A DNA stretch of 64,000 bases. It comes from MPNP01 sp963668325. GTDB lineage: Bacteria; Pseudomonadota; Alphaproteobacteria; Rhodobacterales; Rhodobacteraceae. The notes beneath the pieces are model-generated. The model worked only from the letters and a program-made list of their open reading frames with translations, was not told where the DNA came from and searched no databases. Position numbers and translations under genes: made by a program. Shown in pieces: positions 9,232 through 17,035 of the stretch (position 1 is its first letter; each line of letters begins with the position of its first letter). The stretch is from assembly GCA_963668325.1 (NCBI GenBank), contig OY764222.1:744001-808000 (forward strand). The letters are read 5' to 3'.

Positions 9232-10476
9232 TTATGCACGAACCGTCGGTATGTCTTCCCAACGGGTCGTATACCTTGGACTCAGTAACGATTGGGCCAT
9301 CATCCACGGACGTTCAATCCCACTGGATGCAATACGAACTGTTTCCCGCCCGTAACGTTGATTCAAACGGTCCATAAGTCGCATCAATTCCTGGGTGGAT
9401 TCACCCCTAGAGGCTTTTTCAAACAGTGGGGTGGGCTTTAGTTTTGCCGTGGATAAATCGGTCAACAAAACACCTGCTTTCTGATACTCATACCCATCTT
9501 TCCAAATAGCATCCAAACACGTTGTGGCTGCCTTTACCAGCGATAGATTGTCATTACGCGGCTCCAGAAAAGTCCAGGACGCATTGTTTACATAACGTGG
9601 CCCCTTGGAAAAGGGTGATGTTCGAATGAATATCTGGACGGTTCCAGCATAAACCTCTTTGGCTCGTGCTTTCTCAGCTGCTCGTGATGCGTAGGTCGCT
9701 ACGGCTTCCTGCAGGTGATTCCTGGTGGTAACCTTGCCTTTAAATCCGCGTGAAACCATCAGATGCTGTGGGTCAGGCGGTACTTCATCCATCGACATGC
9801 AGGATTCGCCGCGTAACTCCCGTACAGTTCTTTCCAACATGATGCTGAACATCTTTCTGGCGGTCATGGGGTCAAGATCAGCAAGACCCTGAGCTGTCCC
9901 AATTCCCATCAGGCGTAAACGCAGGGACAGGCGGCGACCTACTCCCCAGACATCCTCGACCGCTACCTGATCAAGGGGAAAGGGCGGTTGCATGATGAAA
10001 ACATTCCCCGAATCCGGTTCCTTTTTACTAAGGCGGTTGGCAAGTTTGGCCAGGGTTTTTGTCGGACCAACACCAACTGAAACCGGAATGGATGTCCACT
10101 TCTTTACAGTTTGAACAATTTTGTGACAGTAGGCTTGCAGATCGGGCATGCCGTTCAAGTCCAAAAAGGCTTCGTCAATGCTGTAGAATTCAATTTTTGG
10201 GGCCAAACATTCCAGACATTCCATAACCCGCTGGGACATGTCGCCATAGAGTGCATAGTTGCTACTCCGGACAATCACGCCATCCCGGGCCAGCTGTTTC
10301 CTGACTTTGAAATAGTTCGCCCCCAATTTGTATCCAAGGGCCTTGACTTCGTCAGAACGGGCAACAATGCACCCGTCATTGTTAGACAGGACCACTATGG
10401 GGGTCTTCCGCCAATCTGGCCGAAAAACCCGCTCACAGCTGGCATAAAAATTATTGCAATCAACCATTCCAAACAT
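9232..10476 (-). CDS. umuC: DNA polymerase V catalytic subunit
   Basis: Y-family translesion polymerase, 414 residues. Catalytic residues are visible: Asp6 in VDCNNFYASCE and Asp101-Glu102 in YSIDEAFLDL. The thumb helix-hairpin-helix region (DVWGVGRRLSLRLRLMGI) and a C-terminal UmuC extension follow. It overlaps umuD by one base (TGATG), so the two are translationally coupled. UmuC with processed UmuD carries out error-prone synthesis past lesions, normally under LexA control; I could not find a convincing LexA box upstream of the pair. Confidence 0.95.
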   Translation of the reverse strand: MFGMVDCNNFYASCERVFRPDWRKTPIVVLSNNDGCIVARSDEVKALGYKLGANYFKVRKQLARDGVIVRSSNYALYGDMSQRVMECLECLAPKIEFYSIDEAFLDLNGMPDLQAYCHKIVQTVKKWTSIPVSVGVGPTKTLAKLANRLSKKEPDSGNVFIMQPPFPLDQVAVEDVWGVGRRLSLRLRLMGIGTAQGLADLDPMTARKMFSIMLERTVRELRGESCMSMDEVPPDPQHLMVSRGFKGKVTTRNHLQEAVATYASRAAEKARAKEVYAGTVQIFIRTSPFSKGPRYVNNASWTFLEPRNDNLSLVKAATTCLDAIWKDGYEYQKAGVLLTDLSTAKLKPTPLFEKASRGESTQELMRLMDRLNQRYGRETVRIASSGIERPWMMAQSLLSPRYTTRWEDIPTVRA

Positions 10477-10916
10477 CAGTAACTGCCACCAAACTTTTGA
10501 ATACTGGCTGTTACGACACCACGTATTTCAGTATCGGTCGTTACTTCAATTTCGGAATAGCCGGGATTTTCAGGCCGCAGAATCCAGCTATTCTTGACTT
10601 TGACCAAGCGTTTGACGGTGAACTCATTATCAACAATAGCAAGAACGATCATGCCATTTTGAGGTTCAATACTGGAGTCAACAACCAGGATTGATCCATC
10701 TAATATGCCGGCTTCACGCATGCTGTCGCCTTGTACTCTAACCATAAAAGTGGCGGCAGGTCGTTGAACAAGGTAATCGTTGATATCCAGGACAGTTTCA
10801 AGATAATCGTCTGCTGGTGAAGGGAACCCGGCCTCAACTGGCGATGCATAAAGTGGCAGATCAATGTGCGTCCGTTTTGCGAAATGGACAATATCTAATT
10901 CAGGAACTTCTTTCAC
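10476..10916 (-). CDS. umuD: UmuD-type self-cleaving S24 protease
   Basis: Accessory subunit of polymerase V that cleaves itself with RecA help to give UmuD'. From the GTG at 10916 it has 146 residues. The cleavage site is Ala29-Gly30 in PVEAGFPSPADD, the nucleophile Ser66 is in QGDSM and the general base Lys103 in EFTVKRL. The GTG has GGAG five bases upstream. An in-frame TTG at 10940 would add eight residues and has poorer spacing. It is the first gene of umuDC. Confidence 0.92.
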   Translation of the reverse strand: MKEVPELDIVHFAKRTHIDLPLYASPVEAGFPSPADDYLETVLDINDYLVQRPAATFMVRVQGDSMREAGILDGSILVVDSSIEPQNGMIVLAIVDNEFTVKRLVKVKNSWILRPENPGYSEIEVTTDTEIRGVVTASIQKFGGSY

Positions 10917-11287
10917 AGCGACTCCAACAAACCTAAACAATCACCCTGGAAACCAACAATTTGGATATTTACAAAGCTGGTTCAAGATTAGCACAAGTTT
11001 GGTGGTATGCAAATTCCAAACCACGACTCTAATACATCGTAATGGCAAGGTTTAGACCTTTAGGGCTTAACTTCCTCTACTAGCGCCTTTGATAGATTTT
11101 GAAGTGGTGAAATACGCTATTAGGTCTGAACTTGAGCAAACGGTGATATCAATTTTTCAAAGATTAGCCGCCATTGAGAGGACAGTACGACAATTAATCC
11201 TCTTACTCCTTGGGGTTTTCATCAGAGCAAACTATTAATCATACCTTGATTAGGGTGTTGAATGAATTCCTGTTTGCTATTCTAAAA
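10917..11287. other. Intergenic region upstream of umuD
   Basis: AT-rich stretch of about 370 bases that should hold the umuDC promoter. A GTTC at about 10980 is followed after seven bases by GCAC, only a half match to the alphaproteobacterial LexA direct repeat. The plus strand carries one short open frame (11104-11238), described separately. Nothing else recognisable is seen. Confidence 0.4.
11104..11238 (+). CDS. Possible 44-residue membrane peptide
   Basis: Short GTG-initiated frame on the plus strand. It reads as an amphipathic helix-like stretch (RSELEQTVISIFQRLAAIE) followed by a hydrophobic segment (QLILLLLGVFI), which looks like a small single-span membrane protein or the tail of a decayed one. 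No good ribosome binding site is visible and the upstream frame soon meets a stop. I do not recognise a family, and it may be fortuitous. Confidence 0.22.
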   Translation: MVKYAIRSELEQTVISIFQRLAAIERTVRQLILLLLGVFIRANY

Positions 11288-11824
11288 TTACATCTCCAGA
11301 AGCATCTCAAGGTAGGTGTCTTTAAAGCTATACAAAGGTGGTCCATCATGGTCAAAAAGAGTGGTAAGGGAATCTACCTTACTCAATTCTGTCTTGAAAG
11401 TTATCCCGCCACCTAAATCATGAGCGAAATCTACCTCTGTCAACTTGGCATCTGTATGAAATACTATGTCCCCTGGTAATTGCATACCCGTTTCATCAAC
11501 CGTTCGTCCGTTGACTTCTCTTTCTGAAACACTGGCGGTTAATGTTGATCTGTCCCCCATGTTGATGATTGCTTGTAAGCCAAAATCTTTCCCATCATAG
11601 CAGTCCAAATGATTATCATACGAGGGATGCTTGACACCAAAACTATCGTATTTTCTATAGAAGTACCTAGCTTCTATACCGGGAAACTTGTAGCCAATAA
11701 CAAATATAAGGCTTGATTCATTATCTATACCAAATCCGACTTCAATTTTTTCACCTGCGAAATTTGCCCCGGCTGGCCAATGATTTTCGTCTGCTCCTGG
11801 GTCTGAACGGGTTAACCTGAACAC
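11288..11824 (-). CDS. Uncharacterised beta-rich protein, possibly an outer-membrane fragment
   Basis: 178-residue frame starting at GTG directly after an in-frame stop. Alternating polar and hydrophobic residues (KIEVGFGIDNESSLIFVIGY, GIEARYFYRKYDSFG, KLTEVDFAHDLGGGITFKTE) suggest amphipathic beta strands of a porin-like barrel. There is no signal peptide, the length is short for a barrel, and no clear ribosome binding site is seen, so this could be the C-terminal remnant of a larger gene whose 5' part is lost. I do not recognise the family. It lies between umuDC and recO and belongs to neither. Confidence 0.4.
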   Translation of the reverse strand: MFRLTRSDPGADENHWPAGANFAGEKIEVGFGIDNESSLIFVIGYKFPGIEARYFYRKYDSFGVKHPSYDNHLDCYDGKDFGLQAIINMGDRSTLTASVSEREVNGRTVDETGMQLPGDIVFHTDAKLTEVDFAHDLGGGITFKTELSKVDSLTTLFDHDGPPLYSFKDTYLEMLLEM

Positions 11825-11932
11825 ACATAGTTAAGGAAAGGGTTTGAAAATTGGTGCTAATTCCAAGCAGTAACCTTTTGTGGAATGGTCTGAAACCCGG
11901 ATCAAGAGGAATTTTACAACATAATTGTTCAT

Positions 11933-12679
11933 TCAGGCTTCACCATAAATTTTCTTATAATGCTTTCGGATAGATATTTCTAATCTGAGTCTTGGATCGG
12001 GTAGTTTAGAAGGGCCGGTGTGGGGGTGAAAACCCTTCTTCAGAAAATGTCCGGTTATCTCTAAGCCCGCAAGAATATCTTCCTGCTTGCTTAACCGTCC
12101 GGTTACCATGCTTTGGGGAAGGGGAAATAGATTGGAAGCCCATTCTCCAGCACCTTCCTTGCTTACTGCACAACCTGATTTGGGCGAGATGTACATCAGG
12201 TTTTGATTGGAATTGGTAACCGTACATTTCTCCAAATCAAGACCAAACCCTATTTCTTTCAGCAAAAGAATTTCCCACTTCAGATAATCAATTAACCATT
12301 TGTCTGTGGAGTTAATTTTATCCAGAAGTCTTACCGTCTCTGTATAAAGGTTTCTATGCGGATCAAATTGGGGAAGAAGGCTGTCAAGTAAAGAACAGAT
12401 GGAAGTCAGGGCATTTAGGGCCATAGCACCGGAAAACACTATCTCGGACCTTTGTTTCTCCAACTCAACCTTGAAACTCCCCAGAAGTTCATGGAGACGA
12501 GCACGCCATCTAATAGATAACTGATTACCGGGGGTCAGGATTGATACCATTTTTTTTGATTTGGCATTCCAAATCATGCCCGATCTCTTGCCGTGATACT
12601 TGGTCATGACACTTGCGATTGCAGCGTGTTCACCATAGGGCTTGGCCGAAAGAAAAAAACCTGTGTCTTTCCAATCCAT
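11933..12679 (-). CDS. recO: DNA repair protein RecO
   Basis: RecO helps load RecA on SSB-coated DNA in the RecF pathway and anneals strands. 248 residues: an N-terminal OB-fold (MDWKDTGFFLSAKPYGEHAAI, GKRSGMIWNAKSKK, LTPGNQLSIRWRARL), a helical middle part, and a C-terminal region with LDLEKCTVT and SGCAVSKEGAG where RecO proteins often carry zinc ligands. It is the last gene of the long minus-strand run and follows era by 59 bases, the usual alphaproteobacterial order. Confidence 0.9.
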   Translation of the reverse strand: MDWKDTGFFLSAKPYGEHAAIASVMTKYHGKRSGMIWNAKSKKMVSILTPGNQLSIRWRARLHELLGSFKVELEKQRSEIVFSGAMALNALTSICSLLDSLLPQFDPHRNLYTETVRLLDKINSTDKWLIDYLKWEILLLKEIGFGLDLEKCTVTNSNQNLMYISPKSGCAVSKEGAGEWASNLFPLPQSMVTGRLSKQEDILAGLEITGHFLKKGFHPHTGPSKLPDPRLRLEISIRKHYKKIYGEA

Positions 12680-12738
12680 GTGAAAAATACTTACGTTCAG
12701 GTGTTAATATGGTTCATTCCATAAAATAGGAATTCCAC

Positions 12739-13641
12739 TCAAGGCACGCCAAAACCCATATCCCTTAATCTTTTTTCGTCATCCATCCATTTCTTTCTGA
12801 TTATAACCCTCAAAAAGAGATGAACTTTTTGGCCCAATAACTTGGAAATATCTTTCCTGGCTTCAATTCCAATCTGCTTGATACAAGATCCCGAGGCTCC
12901 AATTACCATTGCTTTATGCCCCTCTTTGGCAACTATGATATTCTGATCAATCCTGACTTCCTTGTTTTTCATCTCCACCCATTGATCTGTCTCAACCGTC
13001 AGGTTGTAGGGTATCTCCTGATGTAATCGCATGAGAAGTTTTTCACGCGTAATATCACAAGCTAAACTTTGGACGGACTGCGAGGAAATCTGATCCGGTG
13101 GAAATAGCCAGGAGCCTTCAGGAAGGTTATCAGTATACCACGCCATCAAATCTTCTATACCATCTCCCTTTTTCGCGGAAATCAGAAACACCTTGGCAAA
13201 ATCCATCCGACTGGAAACCTTATCCACAAGTTTGAGTAATTCCTTGGGGTTAACAAGGTCAATCTTGTTTACGATAAGTATTATTTTGGTATCGTCGGAT
13301 TCAATGAGTTTCAACCTGTCTGTGACACCATCAATTTCTTGCCATTGAGCCGATTTTGGCTGAACCATCAAACAGATGATATTTGCAAATTTGATACTGT
13401 TCCAGGCAGATTTAACCATAGCCTGGTCCAGTTTAGTCTTGGGATTAAAGATGCCAGGAGTATCCACAAAAGCTATTTGGGTACTATCCCTGTTTTGTAT
13501 CCCGATTAAATTTGATCGTGTTGTCTGGGCTTTATGGGTTACAATCGCCAATTTTGTTCCAACCAATTGATTGAGTAGGGTGGATTTTCCTACGTTTGGT
13601 TCCCCCATCAAGGCTACATATCCAAACTTGGTGTTAATCAT
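12739..13641 (-). CDS. era: GTPase Era
   Basis: Essential GTPase for 16S rRNA 3'-end maturation and 30S assembly. 300 residues: G1 GEPNVGKS at 13-20, G3 DTPG, G4 NKID, and a C-terminal KH domain (RVIIRKKWMDD and preceding residues) that binds the 3' end of 16S rRNA. It overlaps rnc by eight bases, indicating coupled expression with RNase III, which processes the same rRNA. Confidence 0.96.
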   Translation of the reverse strand: MINTKFGYVALMGEPNVGKSTLLNQLVGTKLAIVTHKAQTTRSNLIGIQNRDSTQIAFVDTPGIFNPKTKLDQAMVKSAWNSIKFANIICLMVQPKSAQWQEIDGVTDRLKLIESDDTKIILIVNKIDLVNPKELLKLVDKVSSRMDFAKVFLISAKKGDGIEDLMAWYTDNLPEGSWLFPPDQISSQSVQSLACDITREKLLMRLHQEIPYNLTVETDQWVEMKNKEVRIDQNIIVAKEGHKAMVIGASGSCIKQIGIEARKDISKLLGQKVHLFLRVIIRKKWMDDEKRLRDMGFGVP

Positions 13642-14323
13642 CAGAAGTCTTCCATTTTAATAAAATTTTATTGGCGGCTTTTCTTTCGGCTTCCTTTTTG
13701 GTCCTTCCACGAGAAGTCTCTGTTTCTCCTGAAGATAGGCTGACCTCTACCAAGAATTCCGGAGCATGGCTAGGGCCCACTTTTTCCAAAACACGATATG
13801 TTGGAATATCCTTCCCCAATATTTGCTGGCTTTCCTGCAGTTCGGTTTTGGGATCTATGGCTTCGGCAATATCAAATGAAAAATGGGGCTTCCAGAGATT
13901 TAGAACCAGTTTTTTTGCTTCCTCTAATCCCCCATCCAGGTATACAGCACCAATTATGGCTTCCATAGCACCACTCAAAACAGAAGTCCTGCTACGGGTC
14001 CCAGAGTGTCTAGCATCGTTGCCCAGAATTAAATATTGCCCAAGATCCGTGGATCTTGCAACTTCAGCACATGTCTTTCTTGATACCACCTTGTTGAGCC
14101 TTAAGGCCAATTCTCCAACCCTTGCCATGGGATAATGAATTGATAAATAATCCACAATTACCAGGGCCAGAACCCGGTCGCCATGGAATTCCAGCCGTTC
14201 ATTATTTTCAGTCTCATCATGCAGGTGTGAACTATGGATTAACGAGATCTCCAGCAAATTTTTGTTTTTGAAAACGTATCCCAGTTTTTGTTCCAGCCTG
14301 GAAAATGCCTTATTGCTATTCAC
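13634..14323 (-). CDS. rnc: Ribonuclease III
   Basis: Double-strand-specific endoribonuclease for rRNA and mRNA processing, 229 residues. The catalytic signature is NERLEFHGDRVL at 41-52; the usual Leu before Gly-Asp is His here, a mild deviation. A second metal-site stretch is AMEAIIGAVYLDGG. The C-terminal double-stranded RNA binding domain ends in RTKKEAERKAANKILLKW. The start is GTG, overlapping the lepB stop as GTGA. Confidence 0.95.
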   Translation of the reverse strand: MNSNKAFSRLEQKLGYVFKNKNLLEISLIHSSHLHDETENNERLEFHGDRVLALVIVDYLSIHYPMARVGELALRLNKVVSRKTCAEVARSTDLGQYLILGNDARHSGTRSRTSVLSGAMEAIIGAVYLDGGLEEAKKLVLNLWKPHFSFDIAEAIDPKTELQESQQILGKDIPTYRVLEKVGPSHAPEFLVEVSLSSGETETSRGRTKKEAERKAANKILLKWKTSDD

Positions 14324-15114
14324 CTTATTGCCTTAAGAAATCTGTCACCCCGCCAGGTCCAAAAGAAAAAAAGCGACGAACCAGCAGACGAGAAGACGAT
14401 TAAATTGGCTTTACCTACCAGATTTTCATAAGGCACATAACCTACTCCCCTTCTTTCCTGGGGCACTCGGCTATCCAGACTGTTGTCCCGGTTATCCCCC
14501 ATGAAAAAGAAATGTCCCTCAGGAACTTTATAAATTAGCTCAGTTCCAGATTCAGAAGGAGTGTTTATTTCCAGTGTCGTGTACGTAATTCCATCAGAAT
14601 TCGTTTCTTCAACACGGGTTTTCGTACATACTCCTCCATTGTTCGGCTGATTGCTACAACGCGGATAGGATTTAGCTCCCCCTTGAGGTACGAATGATTC
14701 CTCAAAATCTTCAATTTGTTCCCTGGCAAAAACAAACCAATTGTCACTGTTTGAATTTTCCCTGGTTTTTATTTCAACACTGTCACCCACAATCTTAATC
14801 TCATCACCTGGTAAACCGATAAGCCTTTTTATATAATCTTCCTTTCTAGTGGGATGTCTGAACACCACGACATCACCTCTTTTGGGTTCCTTGCCCAAAA
14901 TCCTTCCGTTGAACGGGCACATTGCCCAAGGGCAGGAATATTGTGAATAGCCATAGGCCATTTTATTCACAAAGAGGAAATCCCCTACCAACAGATTATC
15001 CTTCATCGAGCCCGATGGAATATAAAATGGCTGGAAGAAAATAGTTCTGAAAAGCCCGGCTATTAACAGGGCCAGAATCAGGGTAATGACGTTTTCTTTT
15101 ATCGTTTCTATCAT
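14320..15114 (-). CDS. lepB: Signal peptidase I
   Basis: Inner-membrane protease that removes signal peptides of exported proteins, 264 residues. One N-terminal membrane helix (about 9-28) is followed by the catalytic Ser36 in IPSGSMKDN and catalytic Lys96 in EDYIKRLIGLPGD; box E is MGDNRDNSLDSR. The insert CPWAMCPFNGR between boxes is typical of alphaproteobacterial LepB. The sequence before the ATG is C/T-rich, so there is no Shine-Dalgarno sequence. Confidence 0.95.
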   Translation of the reverse strand: MIETIKENVITLILALLIAGLFRTIFFQPFYIPSGSMKDNLLVGDFLFVNKMAYGYSQYSCPWAMCPFNGRILGKEPKRGDVVVFRHPTRKEDYIKRLIGLPGDEIKIVGDSVEIKTRENSNSDNWFVFAREQIEDFEESFVPQGGAKSYPRCSNQPNNGGVCTKTRVEETNSDGITYTTLEINTPSESGTELIYKVPEGHFFFMGDNRDNSLDSRVPQERRGVGYVPYENLVGKANLIVFSSAGSSLFFFWTWRGDRFLKAIR

Positions 15115-15134
15115 AACTTTAAGGAGGAGAAGGG

Positions 15135-15752
15135 TTATTTCTTTCTTAAAACAAATACAGCTGAGTTTGTATTTAGTTTCTCTAAATGGGGGCCCATACT
15201 TTTTGAAACCAGGTCACAAACACCCGCCTCAATGCTCTCTTCGATTGCTTCACTGAAAACAGGATCCTTGAGGGTGTGTTCATTAAGTGAAAATACGAAA
15301 TAGGCTTCGCGAGCAAGAATTTTAACTGTTTCTTTCAGAATTCCAACTGGTGCAGCACCAGAACCGATTACACCAATCGCTGAAATAATGGCATAGGATG
15401 AGGCATTGTCTGGAAATGGGTTTTCGATTGTTCCAAGATACACGTTATTATATATCTTCCTGGATTGTGCCATTGCCAACATACTTGGATTTATATCGGT
15501 TCCATCAATGGTGGTAAACCCAGCCTTTTGCAAGGCCAAACCCGAATAACCGGTTCCACAGCCAATATCCAGAATTGGTAAGGAGAAATTACTGGTAACA
15601 TTAGCCAAATCGTTGGCACATCTCTCAGGCGTCCTGTATCCGTTCTGGATTACGTCCTGTTCATACGAGTCTGCCCATTCGGTGTACAAATCAAATATTT
15701 CTTTATCCTTTTCCAACTTATAAACTCTGGCAAAGAAATCCTCTTCTTCCAT
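15135..15752 (-). CDS. Class I SAM-dependent methyltransferase
   Basis: 205-residue Rossmann-fold methyltransferase. Motif I is ILDIGCGTGYSG (about 60-71), followed by an acidic strand end in TIDGTDIN and a post-core region AREAYFVFSLNEHT. The substrate is unknown. The N-terminal LYTEWADSYEQDVIQNGYRTPE resembles METTL27-like proteins (Williams-Beuren region), but this is recall, not a search. It sits between acpS and lepB in the housekeeping run, where it is an extra gene compared with the usual order. Confidence 0.75.
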   Translation of the reverse strand: MEEEDFFARVYKLEKDKEIFDLYTEWADSYEQDVIQNGYRTPERCANDLANVTSNFSLPILDIGCGTGYSGLALQKAGFTTIDGTDINPSMLAMAQSRKIYNNVYLGTIENPFPDNASSYAIISAIGVIGSGAAPVGILKETVKILAREAYFVFSLNEHTLKDPVFSEAIEESIEAGVCDLVSKSMGPHLEKLNTNSAVFVLRKK

Positions 15753-15791
15753 TACATTTCCTCCGTTGACATCATACCAACTAAATGGTTC

Positions 15792-16226
15792 CTATTGATT
15801 GTTGTCATAAGTTTCCAATACTGGTTCCATCAGGGGTGTTGCCTGAATGATTACCTTGGCAATTGCCCAGGGATAATCATCCGACATGGTAAGAAAAATT
15901 TCTGGCTGGTAGCCAGTGGGTATCATTTTTTCCAACTTGGATTTTGCTTTCCCTTTTACCATCATTACCGGAAAGCCATTCCAAAGATTTTGAACCTCCA
16001 AGTCTTGCCATCTAACCCCCTGCCTCATTCCAGTACCCAACGCTTTGGAGCAGGCTTCCTTGGCGGCCCATCTTTTTGCCAATATACCGGAATGATTTGG
16101 TACCCGCTGGGCAAACCTCCTTTCGTTGGGCGAAAATATCCTGTCCAGGAATCGCTCACCATGACGTGAAAGCACCCTTTCAATGCGTGAAATATTCACA
16201 ATATCAATTCCGATACCAACAATCAC
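15792..16226 (-). CDS. acpS: Holo-[acyl-carrier-protein] synthase
   Basis: Transfers 4'-phosphopantetheine from CoA to acyl carrier protein. 144 residues with the Mg-binding Asp8 in GIGIDIVNISRIE and Glu57 in KRWAAKEACSKALGTG. The start is GTG overlapping the pdxJ stop as GTGA, so translation is coupled, as is usual for pdxJ-acpS. The last dozen residues form a short acidic tail beyond the usual end. Confidence 0.95.
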   Translation of the reverse strand: MIVGIGIDIVNISRIERVLSRHGERFLDRIFSPNERRFAQRVPNHSGILAKRWAAKEACSKALGTGMRQGVRWQDLEVQNLWNGFPVMMVKGKAKSKLEKMIPTGYQPEIFLTMSDDYPWAIAKVIIQATPLMEPVLETYDNNQ

Positions 16227-16981
16227 GGGGTACCTTTTCGTGCATCATCCATGGCTTGACGCATAGCTTGAACTGCTTCCTTCAAACCGGTAAAAATGGC
16301 TTCGCCGATCAGAAAATGACCGATGTTAAGTTCCTTTATTATGCCGATTGACGCGATTTTCATAACCGATTGAAAATTCAATCCATGGCCTGCATGGACT
16401 TCCAGTCCTAGTTCGTGAGCTTTTTGAGCGGCTGAAATAATTTTCTCAAGCTCTTCTGACCTCACTTTGTCCTGACCATTGTGTTGAGCCTCACAATAGG
16501 GACCTGTGTGAATTTCGACAACTTGGGCACCGGCCTGAGCCGAGGCAATAATCTGGTTTGGGTCAGTACCGACAAAAAAGGAAATCCGACAACCTGCATT
16601 TTTAAGAGGCTTGATATACTCCCGCAGGGTTTCCAATTGACCAACAACGTCCAAACCCGCTTCAGTCGTTCTTTCCTGGCGACGTTCAGGAACAAGACAA
16701 ATAGCATGGGGATCATGTCTTAGAGCAATCTGCTGCATTTCCTGGGTTGCTGCCATTTCAAGGTTGAGAGGAACTTTCAGAATATCCTTCAGTCTGGCAA
16801 TATCGCGATCCCTGATATGCCTTCGATCTTCTCTGAGGTGGGCAGTTATGCCATCAGCGCCAGCCTCTTCTGCAAGTATGGCTGCATCGACCGGGTCAGG
16901 ATGATCACTTCCCCGGGCATTTCTTACTGTGGCTACATGGTCTATATTCACACCAAGACGTAAATAATTGGAGCAAACCAT
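16223..16981 (-). CDS. pdxJ: Pyridoxine 5'-phosphate synthase
   Basis: TIM-barrel enzyme condensing 3-amino-2-oxopropyl phosphate with deoxyxylulose 5-phosphate to form pyridoxine 5'-phosphate. 252 residues; signatures are LGVNIDHVATVRNARG near the N-terminus, HLREDRRHIRD, and HAGHGLNF near 195. Together with SerC, which also acts in this route, it supports a complete DXP-dependent vitamin B6 pathway in the organism. Confidence 0.96.
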   Translation of the reverse strand: MVCSNYLRLGVNIDHVATVRNARGSDHPDPVDAAILAEEAGADGITAHLREDRRHIRDRDIARLKDILKVPLNLEMAATQEMQQIALRHDPHAICLVPERRQERTTEAGLDVVGQLETLREYIKPLKNAGCRISFFVGTDPNQIIASAQAGAQVVEIHTGPYCEAQHNGQDKVRSEELEKIISAAQKAHELGLEVHAGHGLNFQSVMKIASIGIIKELNIGHFLIGEAIFTGLKEAVQAMRQAMDDARKGTP

Positions 16982-17035
16982 AAAATCCCCATTGTCAATA
17001 ATATTATTAAATGATTGGAGTATTGATAAATCAAC

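Noticed and set aside
10975..10995. Possible LexA box upstream of umuDC (GTTC, seven bases, GCAC)
   Set aside because: Alphaproteobacterial boxes need GTTC or GAAC in both halves with seven bases between them. Only one half matches here.
13671..14135. 154-residue plus-strand ORF opposite rnc
   Set aside because: Antisense shadow of rnc; no independent motif or start signal.
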